Below, in pieces: positions 44,801 to 54,288 of a stretch of 64,000 bases of DNA (its first letter is position 1; every line of letters starts with the position of its first letter). The position numbers and the translations under genes were made by a program. The notes beneath the pieces are model-generated. The model worked only from the letters and a program-made list of their open reading frames with translations. It did not search any database and was not told the origin of the DNA. The DNA comes from Sphingomonadales bacterium (GTDB taxonomy: Bacteria; Pseudomonadota; Alphaproteobacteria; Sphingomonadales; Sphingomonadaceae). The stretch is from NCBI GenBank assembly GCA_027488785.1, contig JAIYAY010000026.1, positions 1-64,000 on the forward strand, read 5' to 3'.

Positions 44801-45211
44801 TCAACCCTCGACTATTAATGTCACGGGGGTAAATCCGCACACCCGCGTGCCTGCAACGACAGGCTGCCAAGCGGTGATTGCACCATCGGCAATAATCAGC
44901 CAAAACTGACGGTCTGGCGCGGCTTGCGCGACGTCAATTGCGGACGGCGCGGCGAGGCCATTGGGGTGCGAGTGGAAATATCCCAACACAGGAAATCCGC
45001 CACTTCTCACGTCCCTGCCTGCTGAGAACAATGCGGCAGGATCAATTTCGAAATGCCTTGTAGGATCGGCCGCGACATTCTGCGTCAGTTGCACCGCGGC
45101 GACACGATTCCCCTCACCCCGCAGTAAACCGCAACATTCATGGTTGCCTGCACTTTCAGCCCAGTCCAGAAGTTGTCGCCAGTCGCTGCTTGATAAATGC
45201 AAAGCCATCAC
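44801..45211 (-). CDS. JAMM/MPN (Mov34) family metalloprotease
   Basis: The 136-aa protein carries a complete JAMM zinc site: Glu25 and H-S-H-P-x7-S-x2-D at 80-93 (HSHPNGLAAPSAID). Bacterial members remove ubiquitin-like or sulfur-carrier tags, or cleave C-terminal residues from ThiS/MoaD-like proteins. The substrate is not evident here. It overlaps nothing and is divergent from rluD with only a few bases between starts. Confidence 0.88.
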   Translation of the reverse strand: MMALHLSSSDWRQLLDWAESAGNHECCGLLRGEGNRVAAVQLTQNVAADPTRHFEIDPAALFSAGRDVRSGGFPVLGYFHSHPNGLAAPSAIDVAQAAPDRQFWLIIADGAITAWQPVVAGTRVCGFTPVTLIVEG

Positions 45212-45224
45212 CCATGTCTATGCG

Positions 45225-46160
45225 ATGGTTGGGGAAATTACCACATTTACAGGCGTTTTGGGTGCCGGACGACTGGATAGCGCGCTTGCTGCTGCATTGC
45301 CGCAATATTCGCGCGCGCGTATACAGGCTTTGATTGCGGATGCCGCGCTGCGCATCAATGGTCAGGTCTTTGTCGACGCCGGCAGCAAGAAAATGTCGGG
45401 CCAGAACTTTGAACTTAACGTCCCTGCCCCGATCCCCGACCAAGCGATGGCGCAGAACATCGCGCTGGATGTGGTTTTTGAAGATGAACATTTGATTATC
45501 GTCAACAAGCCTGCCGGGCTCGTCGTGCATCCTGCGGCGGGTCATAGCGACGGGACGCTTGTTAACGCGCTGCTGCATCATTGCGAGGGCAAGTTGTCCG
45601 GAATTGGCGGGGTTCAGCGCCCCGGGATAGTCCATCGCATTGACAAGGACACGTCGGGGCTTCTGGTCGTCGCCAAAAGCGATGCCGCGCATGAGGGCCT
45701 CGCGAAACTTTTCGCCGCACATGACATAGAGCGTAAATATATTGCGATCGTAAACGGTATTCCCGCGCCGCCTGCAGGCACGGTCCGCACACAAATTGGC
45801 CGTTCCACCACAAATCGCAAGAAAATGGCGGTGCTACCCGAATCAAAGGGCCGCCATGCCGTCACGCATTACCGGATGGTCGAGGCCTTTGCCAAAACAG
45901 CGATGGTTGAATGCACTCTGGAAACAGGACGCACGCATCAGGTTCGTGTACACATGGCGCATATCGGCCATCCACTCATTGGCGATAGCGTCTATTCTAA
46001 TCGACAAAACCACTACAAAATTGGTCCAAATCAGGCCAAATTCGACCGGCAAGCATTGCATGCCGCCTCTTTGGGGTTTATTCATCCCATTACCGGCGGA
46101 ACTTTACGGTTTGAATGCGGTATACCAGAAGACATGCAGCTTCTGTTAAGCAAGCTTTAG
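45225..46160 (+). CDS. rluD: RluA-family 23S rRNA pseudouridine synthase
   Basis: The 311-aa protein has an N-terminal S4 RNA-binding domain (14-60) and the catalytic Asp140 in GIVHRIDKDTSGLLV. This is the RluD type, which forms pseudouridines in helix 69 of 23S rRNA. The ATG at 45225 is the true start; the longer frame runs antisense into the JAMM gene. It is followed by rpoH after 64 nt, the usual sphingomonad order. Confidence 0.93.
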   Translation: MVGEITTFTGVLGAGRLDSALAAALPQYSRARIQALIADAALRINGQVFVDAGSKKMSGQNFELNVPAPIPDQAMAQNIALDVVFEDEHLIIVNKPAGLVVHPAAGHSDGTLVNALLHHCEGKLSGIGGVQRPGIVHRIDKDTSGLLVVAKSDAAHEGLAKLFAAHDIERKYIAIVNGIPAPPAGTVRTQIGRSTTNRKKMAVLPESKGRHAVTHYRMVEAFAKTAMVECTLETGRTHQVRVHMAHIGHPLIGDSVYSNRQNHYKIGPNQAKFDRQALHAASLGFIHPITGGTLRFECGIPEDMQLLLSKL

Positions 46161-46224
46161 CTATAAAAGTTTTGAAGGGAACGCTTTGCCATCGGGTGCT
46201 TGATGAGGCCCGGCGGAAGGCACA

Positions 46225-47145
46225 ATGAAAGAGGAAAACATGTCTGATAGAAAGAATGTTCCGGCTACGATACCTGCCCTTGGGGGGGATGCGAGCCTTA
46301 ATCGTTACCTAAGCGAAATCCGGAAATTTCCGGTACTCAAGCCAGAGCAAGAATATATGCTTGCCAAGCGCTTACAAGAACATGGCGACGCCAAAGCAGC
46401 TGAACAGCTGGTCACGTCCCATCTCCGCCTCGTATCGAAAATCGCAATGGGCTATCGCGGCTACGGCCTGCCGGTGTCCGAGCTGATTTCCGAAGGGAAT
46501 ATCGGATTGATGCAGGGCGTAAAGAAATTTGACCCCGATCGTGGCTTCCGCCTCGCGACTTACGCGATGTGGTGGATCCGCGCCTCGATGCAGGAGTTTA
46601 TCCTGCGTAGCTGGAGCCTCGTCAAAATTGGCACCACTGCCGCGCAGAAGAAGCTTTTCTTCAACCTGCGCCGTATGAAAAACAATCTGCAGGCTTTTGA
46701 AGACGGCGACCTGAACCAGGAAGCGTTGCGCAAAATCGCAACCGACCTGGGCGTTTCCGAAGAAGAAGTGAACAATATGAACCGCCGCATGGCGATGGGC
46801 GGTGATACATCGCTTAACGTGCCTATGCGTGAAGATGGCGATGGCCAGTGGCAAGACTGGTTGGTCGATGACACGCCGTTGCAGGACGAACGCGTTGCCG
46901 ACGCGCAAGAAGGCGACATGCGCCATGCTTTGCTGTCCGAAGCAATGGACAGCCTGAACGAGCGCGAGAAGCACATTCTGACACAGCGCCGCCTGATTGA
47001 AGAACCGCAAACGCTGGAAGAACTCAGCCAGACCTATAGCGTGAGCCGAGAGCGCGTGCGCCAGATTGAAGTGCGCGCTTTTGAAAAGCTGCAAAAGGCG
47101 ATGTTGCGCATTGCTGGCGAAAAACGACTACTTCTCACGCATTAA
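46225..47145 (+). CDS. rpoH: RNA polymerase heat-shock sigma factor RpoH
   Basis: Sigma-32 directs transcription of chaperone and protease genes. The 306-aa protein has region 2 (GNIGLMQGVKKFDPDRGFRL), the RpoH box QKKLFFNLR (141-149) that distinguishes it from other sigma factors, and a C-terminal helix-turn-helix (YSVSRERVRQIEVRAFEKL). Two in-frame ATGs 15 nt apart both have ribosome-binding sites (GGAAGG, AGAGGA), so the start is uncertain. Likely targets in the window are clpP, clpX and tig. Confidence 0.96.
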   Translation: MKEENMSDRKNVPATIPALGGDASLNRYLSEIRKFPVLKPEQEYMLAKRLQEHGDAKAAEQLVTSHLRLVSKIAMGYRGYGLPVSELISEGNIGLMQGVKKFDPDRGFRLATYAMWWIRASMQEFILRSWSLVKIGTTAAQKKLFFNLRRMKNNLQAFEDGDLNQEALRKIATDLGVSEEEVNNMNRRMAMGGDTSLNVPMREDGDGQWQDWLVDDTPLQDERVADAQEGDMRHALLSEAMDSLNEREKHILTQRRLIEEPQTLEELSQTYSVSRERVRQIEVRAFEKLQKAMLRIAGEKRLLLTH

Positions 47146-47208
47146 AGAGGTTTAGCTCTCGCTGTAAAAAGAGATGACGGGTGGAAAGCACTGCGCTAGT
47201 TTTTGTGA

Positions 47209-47910
47209 ATGACAAAAACCAAGCGTTCGCTTTCCGCCCGTATTTTTCGTTCCAGCTTTAAGGGTGCCGTCTACTTCATTGGCGGTACGGTAGCGCTTAC
47301 AGCCGTCTATGCCGTGGTACCCGTGCCCACAACCTTGACCATGTTGTTCGATAGTAATGGCGCGAAACGCGACTGGACGCCCCTTTCCGACATTTCGCCA
47401 AACCTTGTGCGTGCCGTCATCGCCGCAGAGGATGGCAAATTTTGTAGCCATGACGGCTTTGACCGCGAAGCCATTGAAAAGGCGCTGACCCGCAATAAAC
47501 AGGGCGGCCGCATGCGCGGTGGTTCAACCATAAGCCAGCAGACGGCAAAGAATGTATTCCTATGGCAAGGATCGGGCTGGACCCGTTATCTCCGCAAGGT
47601 ACCTGAGGTGTATTTCACCTTCCTGATCGAAAATATCTGGGGCAAGCGCCGGATCATGGAAGTGTATCTGAACATCGCAGAGACCGGCATTGGCACCTAT
47701 GGCGCAGAATCCGGTGCGCAGCGTTATTACAATAAATCCGCCAAGAATCTGACCCGTATAGAGGCCGCGCGCTTGGCAGCCATCTTACCCTTACCCAAAA
47801 AGCGGGCCGTAAACGGCGTGGGCGGCTTTACCCGCCGTTATGGAAACAGCATCTCAGCGCGCATCCGCGTCGTCAAACGTGACGGCCTAGATGCTTGCAT
47901 CTACACATAA
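47209..47910 (+). CDS. mtgA: Monofunctional peptidoglycan glycosyltransferase MtgA
   Basis: MtgA polymerises lipid II into glycan strands. The 233-aa protein has an N-terminal membrane anchor (about 19-38) and the GT51 motifs with catalytic Glu74 in AAEDGKF, then GGSTISQQTAKN and KRRIMEVYLNIAETG. It lacks a transpeptidase domain. It is closed by a terminator shared with the convergent TonB receptor. Confidence 0.95.
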   Translation: MTKTKRSLSARIFRSSFKGAVYFIGGTVALTAVYAVVPVPTTLTMLFDSNGAKRDWTPLSDISPNLVRAVIAAEDGKFCSHDGFDREAIEKALTRNKQGGRMRGGSTISQQTAKNVFLWQGSGWTRYLRKVPEVYFTFLIENIWGKRRIMEVYLNIAETGIGTYGAESGAQRYYNKSAKNLTRIEAARLAAILPLPKKRAVNGVGGFTRRYGNSISARIRVVKRDGLDACIYT

Positions 47911-47944
47911 AAAAGGGCGGAGCCGAAGCCCCGCCCTGTTTTAA
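47911..47944. terminator. Bidirectional terminator between mtgA and the TonB receptor
   Basis: The stem GGGCGG-A-GC / GC-C-CCGCCC has a CGAA loop, an A run before it and a TGTTTT tail. It serves both convergent genes. Confidence 0.88.
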
Positions 47945-47962
47945 ATTTTCTAATTCAATGAC

Positions 47963-50602
47963 TTAGAAAGCAAAAGTAATCGTTCCGCTCACGGTGCGTG
48001 GTGCACCGATTTGGACGAAGCCAGGGCCGCCATAAGTCGCAACGCCGGTTGCGCGGTTATATGTTGCACTCTGCGCCAAGCCACCGCCAAAACCGCCGAC
48101 ATAGAATTGGTCGAACAGGTTGTAGACATTCAACTGGAAGCGGGTCTTGTCGCTCACGCCCAAGAAGCCAAGGTTTATGCTCGCATCCAGGTTGACCAAC
48201 CAATAAGCAGGCGCAACTTCACCAAAGATTTGGGTCCGCGCTGTTGTACCCAAAGTGCCGCTTGGAACCGCGCCAGTGGGAATGAACGTACCTGTGTAAG
48301 TTGCCTCACCCGTATCGAAGACGTTCCGTGGGCCAGTGCGCTTTGCAGTAATGCCAAGTTCTACTGGGCCAACTTCTCCGCGCACAGTTCCACCGAACGA
48401 ATATTTCGGTGAACCACCTTCACGTTGGCCAGCAGTCGCAGCAAAAACTGGCGAACCGTCAGCGTTTTCACCGATGGCAACATTGTTCTTGATTTCTGAC
48501 TTCATGTAAGAACCGAAGACATAAACGGCCAATTCAGGAATTGGGCGATATGAAACCGAGCCGTCGACACCGTATTTGTCGACATTGCCGAGGTTACGAA
48601 AAACGTTCTGGTCCAGTTCTGGATCATAAGCCGAAGCCAAACGGTTCTGGAACTTCGTCAACCAACCCGAAAGCTGTGCCTGGATGTTACCCGAACGGTA
48701 ACGCAAGCCAAGATCAACGCTGTCTGTCGTTTCTGGAGCAGGACGCGCACGTGCAGTCGTGATCGGGAAGAAGAACGCGTTGTACAAGCTGTCTGTACCT
48801 GGAACCGAGAGGCCCTGCGCATAGCTTGCGAACATGCTGAATTCTGGCGTAAACTTGTAGTTGAGCCCTAGGTTTGGCAAAACCTTGTCATATTTATAGA
48901 CACGATTTTGTGGAGCACCCTGCGTTGGGTTCAGCGTTGCGTTCAGAGTGTTCTGGTTGGCATCGCCGAAGCACTCGACAAAGCCGCCAGCTGAGCTGGT
49001 GAAGCAATAGTTGGTCAAGTCGCGCTTAAAGAACGGTGCACGAACACCGGCTGTCACAACCAGGTTGCTGTCCATGTACTCACCACGATATTCCCCAGAA
49101 ACCTGCTGCAAAATTGCATAAGACAGACGGTTACGCCTTTGAAGCGTTACGCCGTTTGCAGCAATTTGCGGCTTGTTCACTGGGAAAACATCAAGTGGCT
49201 CGCCATTGACGTCCAACAAGCCAACTTGGCCTGTCTGACGGTGACGGGCACGGTCAAAGGTGTAGGCGAGACGGATCGAATGTGCATCATTGATTTCATA
49301 ACGCAGCGAGCTGATGACGCCGTAACGATGTGTTTGGGTTTGGCTTGGGACCAACATGGTAACCTGATCGAGGATGTCACCATCGCCGTTCAGATCCTTA
49401 CCAAAGAATGGCGAACCCGCGAGGTATCCAGCCTGGCAGCTTACGCCAGCACCAGTTGTGACAGTCGTGCAGTTTGCTGTGCCGCCAGCCGGATCGATGT
49501 CGCGACGAGCTTCACGCGCTGAAACGGTGCCACCACCATTTGCCTTTACGTACTGATAGCTTGGATCGACTGTCAGCGTCAGCTTTTCACCGAAAGTGAA
49601 TTTTGATGCACCACGGATGCTGCCAGTGTTGGACGGATTATAACGACGATCAAATTCCGTACCGCAGCTTGTTGCTGCATCAGCAGTTCCGGCAACTGGC
49701 GTAACCGTTGTCGAGCAAGGGAAGTTAATCAGATATTCCCGCTCATCATTATTCGCTGGGAAGCGGTTGCCACTGCCCGAGCCAACAACACGGCCGGCGT
49801 CGTTCCGTAAAGGCAGCGAACCGAAGAAGTTGTTGCGGTTTTGGTTGTAGTTAGCTGAAATTGCAATGAAGTCGCCATCGCTTCCAATGGGCTGATAGAC
49901 TTTTGCGTTATACTGCTGCTTGTCGATGACGCCGTAATTGTTGAACGGGTTGTCGTTGGTCGCCTTTGAAGCCGAGAAGAACGCGCGTGTGCCGAACGAT
50001 GTCAAATTGCCAGTATTAACCATAGCAAAAAGGCGTTCGAAATTAAAGTCGCCGATCGAGCCCGAGATCTTAACGCCGAAATCTTCAGTTGGCGTCAGTG
50101 TGCGGTAGTTGACGGTGCCACCAACAGCTGATGCTGTAGGGCTGTCGACGTCGGTCGTGCCAAGGTTAACATTGACCTGTTCAATCAATTCAGGGTCAAG
50201 TTGTTGGTTGGAGTAAATTGCATAGTTGCCAGAGTCATTCAGCGGAATACCGTCAAAGGTCAGCGAGATGCGCGACGAGTCAAATCCGCGAATGTTCAAC
50301 GTACCGCCAGCTGAACCATAAGCATCGTTATTCTGGAAGTTGACGCCTGGAATAGCATTGATGGTGTCGAGAATTGTTTGGCCTGGGTTCTGACGCTCGA
50401 TAAATTCTTGTGTAAGAACGGCCTTCGCCTTGGTCGAGTCAGGTGCCTGAATTCCAGCTACGTCCTGTGAACGCGTACCGGAAACGACAATTACTTCTTC
50501 TTCGAAATCGACTGAACCAGTCGACTGTGCGAAAGCAGCGCTTGAAAAGCTGCAAATCGTAAGTGCTACGGCGCTCGCAGCAAGCTGATAACGAAACTTC
50601 AT
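47963..50602 (-). CDS. Large TonB-dependent receptor, substrate unknown
   Basis: The 879-aa outer-membrane receptor has a signal peptide (MKFRYQLAASAVALTICSFS, cut near AFAQ), then a TonB-box-like EEVIVVSG, a plug with LNIRGFDSSRISLTFDGIPLND (residues 72-93) and a barrel ending in GTITFAF. The plug and size fit the sphingomonad family that takes up carbohydrates, peptides or cobalamin-like compounds. The start is the second of two ATGs (50602), which has AAAGGG at a proper distance. Its upstream region carries inverted repeats. No partner transporter is beside it. Confidence 0.92.
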   Translation of the reverse strand: MKFRYQLAASAVALTICSFSSAAFAQSTGSVDFEEEVIVVSGTRSQDVAGIQAPDSTKAKAVLTQEFIERQNPGQTILDTINAIPGVNFQNNDAYGSAGGTLNIRGFDSSRISLTFDGIPLNDSGNYAIYSNQQLDPELIEQVNVNLGTTDVDSPTASAVGGTVNYRTLTPTEDFGVKISGSIGDFNFERLFAMVNTGNLTSFGTRAFFSASKATNDNPFNNYGVIDKQQYNAKVYQPIGSDGDFIAISANYNQNRNNFFGSLPLRNDAGRVVGSGSGNRFPANNDEREYLINFPCSTTVTPVAGTADAATSCGTEFDRRYNPSNTGSIRGASKFTFGEKLTLTVDPSYQYVKANGGGTVSAREARRDIDPAGGTANCTTVTTGAGVSCQAGYLAGSPFFGKDLNGDGDILDQVTMLVPSQTQTHRYGVISSLRYEINDAHSIRLAYTFDRARHRQTGQVGLLDVNGEPLDVFPVNKPQIAANGVTLQRRNRLSYAILQQVSGEYRGEYMDSNLVVTAGVRAPFFKRDLTNYCFTSSAGGFVECFGDANQNTLNATLNPTQGAPQNRVYKYDKVLPNLGLNYKFTPEFSMFASYAQGLSVPGTDSLYNAFFFPITTARARPAPETTDSVDLGLRYRSGNIQAQLSGWLTKFQNRLASAYDPELDQNVFRNLGNVDKYGVDGSVSYRPIPELAVYVFGSYMKSEIKNNVAIGENADGSPVFAATAGQREGGSPKYSFGGTVRGEVGPVELGITAKRTGPRNVFDTGEATYTGTFIPTGAVPSGTLGTTARTQIFGEVAPAYWLVNLDASINLGFLGVSDKTRFQLNVYNLFDQFYVGGFGGGLAQSATYNRATGVATYGGPGFVQIGAPRTVSGTITFAF

Positions 50603-50863
50603 TTTTGTCATCCCTTTATTTTGCCAGAGCCTTGCAGGCATTCGGCTTGGACCTTTCGCAGAATCACACACGCTTATTGAACCGTGCAAGATTTTTGCGT
50701 GTTTACGATTTGTAAATGTCAGTAAGATGACATTATTCTGTGCCGATAGCGAACGTTTTTTGCACAAGCAAAGATTTGCGTTGCAGCAAATTGTGCAAAG
50801 CAGCATTTTGATGTATTTTGTAAAATAGTGCGGCTATTTTGCCACAGTAGTGTCGCCTAAAGC
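50603..50863 (-). promoter_or_regulatory. Upstream region of the large TonB receptor gene
   Basis: This 261-nt AT-rich gap contains no gene that I can support. On the plus strand it holds TGCACAAGC and AAATTGTGCA (about 50761-50799), an inverted repeat around GCAAAGATTTGC and GTTGCAGCAA. These could be operators or promoter elements for the receptor. No clear terminator for clpX is seen here. Confidence 0.35.
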
Positions 50864-52135
50864 TTAAGCAGCGTCTTCTTTGCTGGCCTTGGCAGACTTG
50901 GCGTAGACCAAAACGGGTGTTTTGCGACCTTCGACAACATCCTTGTCCACCACAACCTCGTCTACGCCGTCATATGTCGGCAGATCGAACATAGTATCCA
51001 GCAAAATCGCCTCTAAAATGGACCGCAGCCCACGCGCGCCAGTTTTGCGTTCAATCGCCTTCCTGGCAACGGCTTCTAACGCATCATCGGTAAAGCTTAG
51101 ACCGACTTCTTCCATTTCGAACAGCTTACGATATTGCTTCACAAGCGCGTTCTTTGGCTCTGACAGAATTTTCACCAAAGCCGCAATGTCGAGGTCTTCA
51201 AGCGTGGCTGTGACCGGCAAGCGCCCTACAAATTCCGGGATGAGGCCAAATTTCAACAGATCTTCAGGCTCAATCTGCTTGAGGATTTCGCCAGTACGAC
51301 GCTCGTCCGGGTCAGCGACATGCGCGCCAAAACCAATAGATTTGCTCTCAAGGCGGTTTGAAATAATCTTTTCAAGCCCCGCAAATGCACCGCCGCAAAT
51401 GAACAAGATGTTCGTTGTATCGACTTGTAGGAATTCCTGCTGCGGGTGCTTACGGCCGCCCTGTGGTGGGACGCTGGCCGTCGTGCCTTCCATCAGCTTT
51501 AGCAACGCCTGCTGAACGCCCTCTCCGCTGACATCGCGGGTGATGGAGGGATTCTCGGCCTTGCGGCTGATCTTGTCGATTTCGTCGATATAGACGATAC
51601 CGCGCTGCGCCTTCTCGACATTATAATCGGAGGCCTGCAGCAGCTTGAGAATGATATTCTCGACGTCTTCACCGACATAGCCGGCTTCCGTCAAAGTTGT
51701 CGCGTCCGCCATAGTGAACGGCACGTCAAACGTCTTGGCGAGTGTCTGCGCCAATAATGTCTTACCGCAACCGGTGGGACCGACGAGAAGAATGTTGGAC
51801 TTCGCAAGCTCAACATCCGCGCCTTTTGCGCCATGGTTCAAACGTTTATAATGATTATGGACGGCAACCGACAATACGCGCTTTGCCTGGGGTTGACCAA
51901 TGACATAGTCGTCCAATACTTCGCAGATTTCCTGCGGCGTTGGCACTTCGCCCTCTTTACGGCCGTTCAACGCGCCCTTGGTTTCTTCGCGAATGATATC
52001 GTTGCAAAGCTCCACACATTCATCACAGATGAACACAGTGGGCCCAGCGATCAGCTTGCGAACTTCATGCTGCGATTTTCCGCAGAAAGAACAATAAAGG
52101 GTGCTTTTCGTATCTGAACCGCTCAACTTCGTCAT
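50864..52135 (-). CDS. clpX: ATP-dependent Clp protease ATP-binding subunit ClpX
   Basis: ClpX unfolds tagged proteins and feeds them to ClpP. The 423-aa protein has an N-terminal zinc-binding domain with CSFC...CDEC cysteines, Walker A GPTGCGKT, Walker [11 protein letters not shown] and the RKHPQQ pore region. The ATG at 52135 has AGGATAT upstream. clpP lies upstream on the same strand, separated by 133 nt. Together they degrade, among others, CtrA-pathway proteins in alphaproteobacteria. Confidence 0.97.
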   Translation of the reverse strand: MTKLSGSDTKSTLYCSFCGKSQHEVRKLIAGPTVFICDECVELCNDIIREETKGALNGRKEGEVPTPQEICEVLDDYVIGQPQAKRVLSVAVHNHYKRLNHGAKGADVELAKSNILLVGPTGCGKTLLAQTLAKTFDVPFTMADATTLTEAGYVGEDVENIILKLLQASDYNVEKAQRGIVYIDEIDKISRKAENPSITRDVSGEGVQQALLKLMEGTTASVPPQGGRKHPQQEFLQVDTTNILFICGGAFAGLEKIISNRLESKSIGFGAHVADPDERRTGEILKQIEPEDLLKFGLIPEFVGRLPVTATLEDLDIAALVKILSEPKNALVKQYRKLFEMEEVGLSFTDDALEAVARKAIERKTGARGLRSILEAILLDTMFDLPTYDGVDEVVVDKDVVEGRKTPVLVYAKSAKASKEDAA

Positions 52136-52268
52136 AAAATATCCTGCTTGCACGCCAATTTAAACGCATCTTATTTAATCAACATCCTAAAGATGCGTTC
52201 CGATTTGGCAATAGCCCAATAGGGGCTGCCCCATCACGGCAAATCTATGAAAACTATCGACGACAATA

Positions 52269-52901
52269 TCAGCTTGCGTCGGCTTCCGCATTGGCTGGGC
52301 GCTTGTCGAATACCTCGTCGACTATACCAAATGCCTTCGCTTCTTCTGCTTCAAGGAAGGTATCGCGATCCATCGCCTTTTCGATATCCTGCAATGGTTT
52401 ACCGGTATATTTTGCATACAGGTCGTTCATGCGCTTGCGAATACGCAAGATTTCATTTGCCTGTATCTGGATATCCGATGCCATGCCGCGTGCGCCGCCC
52501 GAAGGCTGATGCACCATGATACGCGAATTGGTCAAAGCGACGCGCATGCCTGGCTCACCCGCCGCGAGCAGAAAACTACCCATCGAAGCCGCCTGCCCGA
52601 TGCATACGGTGCCCACTTTAGGGCGGATATATTGCATCGTGTCGTGGATCGCCATGCCCGCAGTGACCACGCCGCCCGGTGAGTTAATGTACATCCAGAT
52701 GTCTTTCTTCGGATTGTCCGATTCGAGAAACAACAGCTGCGCGGTAATGACGGAGGCCATATTGTCCTCCACTTCGCCCGTCACGAAAATGATCCGTTCG
52801 CGCAAAAGCCGCGAAAAAATGTCCCAGCTACGCTCCCCACGGTTCGATTGCTCGATAACGACGGGGACCAATGCTTGGACGGGATCAAAAGGAACGTGCA
52901 T
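52269..52901 (-). CDS. clpP: ATP-dependent Clp protease proteolytic subunit ClpP
   Basis: The 210-aa serine protease has the complete triad: Ser106 in QAASMGS, His131 in IMVHQPSGG and Asp180 in DRDTF. The length is that of a single ClpP with a short propeptide. AGAGG precedes the ATG. It is followed by clpX. Confidence 0.97.
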   Translation of the reverse strand: MHVPFDPVQALVPVVIEQSNRGERSWDIFSRLLRERIIFVTGEVEDNMASVITAQLLFLESDNPKKDIWMYINSPGGVVTAGMAIHDTMQYIRPKVGTVCIGQAASMGSFLLAAGEPGMRVALTNSRIMVHQPSGGARGMASDIQIQANEILRIRKRMNDLYAKYTGKPLQDIEKAMDRDTFLEAEEAKAFGIVDEVFDKRPANAEADAS

Positions 52902-53067
52902 GAAATACCTCTAAGAAATTATGTTTATGCGTCGTCGCCTACATCGGCGTGGGCAAGCAAAGTTTCAAGCACGAAAACGGTTTAGTCTGGGGATGAATTG
53001 GGGCGCTTGGCTGCGCACCGCAACGGCATAAGGCGCAAAATCGATTATTTCTTGTTTATTTGACGCC

Positions 53068-54177
53068 TTAATCGACATTCACTTCTGCCGAGCGATCCTG
53101 CTTCTGCATTGCATAACGAACCCGGACAACGCAATTGCTGTAGCCCTGTGTGGATGGTGAAGTTGTGCTACCAAGCACGATCCTTTGCGCAGCTTCGCCA
53201 AATTCCGCAGCAGGCTCGGCGACCACGACCTTTGAATTGCCGACCTCGCCCCATGGCGCGAGATCAAACGCAATGACCGCCCAGCCTTCAATTTCACGCC
53301 GCCGGAAATTTTCCGGATACACCAATGATGGCTGAGATTTCCACTTTACCGTCTGGGGACAATTACTGTCTTCGGGGCGATATGCGTCGATCTCTTTGCT
53401 TTCAGGCGCGGTCAGCGTGCCGCTGCGCCGCCAATAAGGATAGAGACAGCCCTGCTTCGCACCCTCTGTAAAGCGTGATTGCGCCATGGCGTTCAAAGAG
53501 GCTTTATCAAGCGCAACATTGCCCGTTGTCCCATATATTCGAAGACGCACGGGTTTGCCCGCGTCATTAATGTCAAACTGCACCATACTCCAGTCGGGCC
53601 GGCCCGTTGTCGCGGGGATTTTTTCAAAATCGGGAGAAGCGCGCAATAAAAACGCTGGCCGCTGTGTGTTGCAGTCTGATCCCGCGGGTGCAATCCGGTC
53701 AAACAGCTCTTTGGGTGACCGAGATTGCGCAAAAATCGAGTAGCCGATGAGGTCGTGGATGTCCGCATCCGCAATAATGCTACGCTTTGGCTGATAGACA
53801 ATCGTGCATCCCTCTCGCCTAGAATTGGGAGCAAATCGGCTCGCCGCAAGAGATGGCGTTAGGTCCGCCAGCACGCCATAGCCCACTGGATCTCGCGTTA
53901 TGCCAAATGGGCGGCCATTTTCGTTAATGCGAAATCGCACATTCACAGGCTGGTCCGCATCGCTACTGCTCCAGACAAGGTCCGCCATGGGCGTTTGAAC
54001 TCGGGAAATATCGAGCGAATCATCGCCGCAACGGCCTGACGTAGGTACCATAACAAGCACGGTCTGACGCCGAGCGGACCGTTCAATGGGGTTGACCGTC
54101 GTCACAATCGGGGACGGTGCAGGCGACGGCGATATGGTTATCGCTTGCGCGACCATGGCGAGGAAAAAGTTCAACAT
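53068..54177 (-). CDS. Exported protein with repeated TonB-C-like segments
   Basis: The 369-aa product has an N-terminal hydrophobic segment (MLNFFLAMVAQAITI) and repeated segments of about 100 residues. Each resembles a TonB C-terminal domain: VNVRFRINENGRPFGITRDPVG (residues 79-100), MVQFDINDAGKPVRLRIYG and WAVIAFDLAPWGEVGNSKVV, with cysteines near each end. There is no transmembrane-plus-proline-rich linker as in normal TonB. It may be a periplasmic partner of TonB receptors or a peptidoglycan-bound protein. Confidence 0.7.
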   Translation of the reverse strand: MLNFFLAMVAQAITISPSPAPSPIVTTVNPIERSARRQTVLVMVPTSGRCGDDSLDISRVQTPMADLVWSSSDADQPVNVRFRINENGRPFGITRDPVGYGVLADLTPSLAASRFAPNSRREGCTIVYQPKRSIIADADIHDLIGYSIFAQSRSPKELFDRIAPAGSDCNTQRPAFLLRASPDFEKIPATTGRPDWSMVQFDINDAGKPVRLRIYGTTGNVALDKASLNAMAQSRFTEGAKQGCLYPYWRRSGTLTAPESKEIDAYRPEDSNCPQTVKWKSQPSLVYPENFRRREIEGWAVIAFDLAPWGEVGNSKVVVAEPAAEFGEAAQRIVLGSTTSPSTQGYSNCVVRVRYAMQKQDRSAEVNVD

Positions 54178-54236
54178 AAGTCATCTTCTGCCATGCAGCA
54201 TCAGTGACAGCAAGCCGCCTTCACCCTGACAGAAAC

Positions 54237-54266
54237 AAAAAGGGGGACGCATCGCATCCCCCTTTT
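54237..54266 (-). terminator. Rho-independent terminator after tig
   Basis: On the minus strand a stem AAAGGGGGA / TCCCCCTTT is followed by T, 23 nt after the tig stop. Confidence 0.88.
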
Positions 54267-54288
54267 GCCGCAATGCATGACGCAGCGA

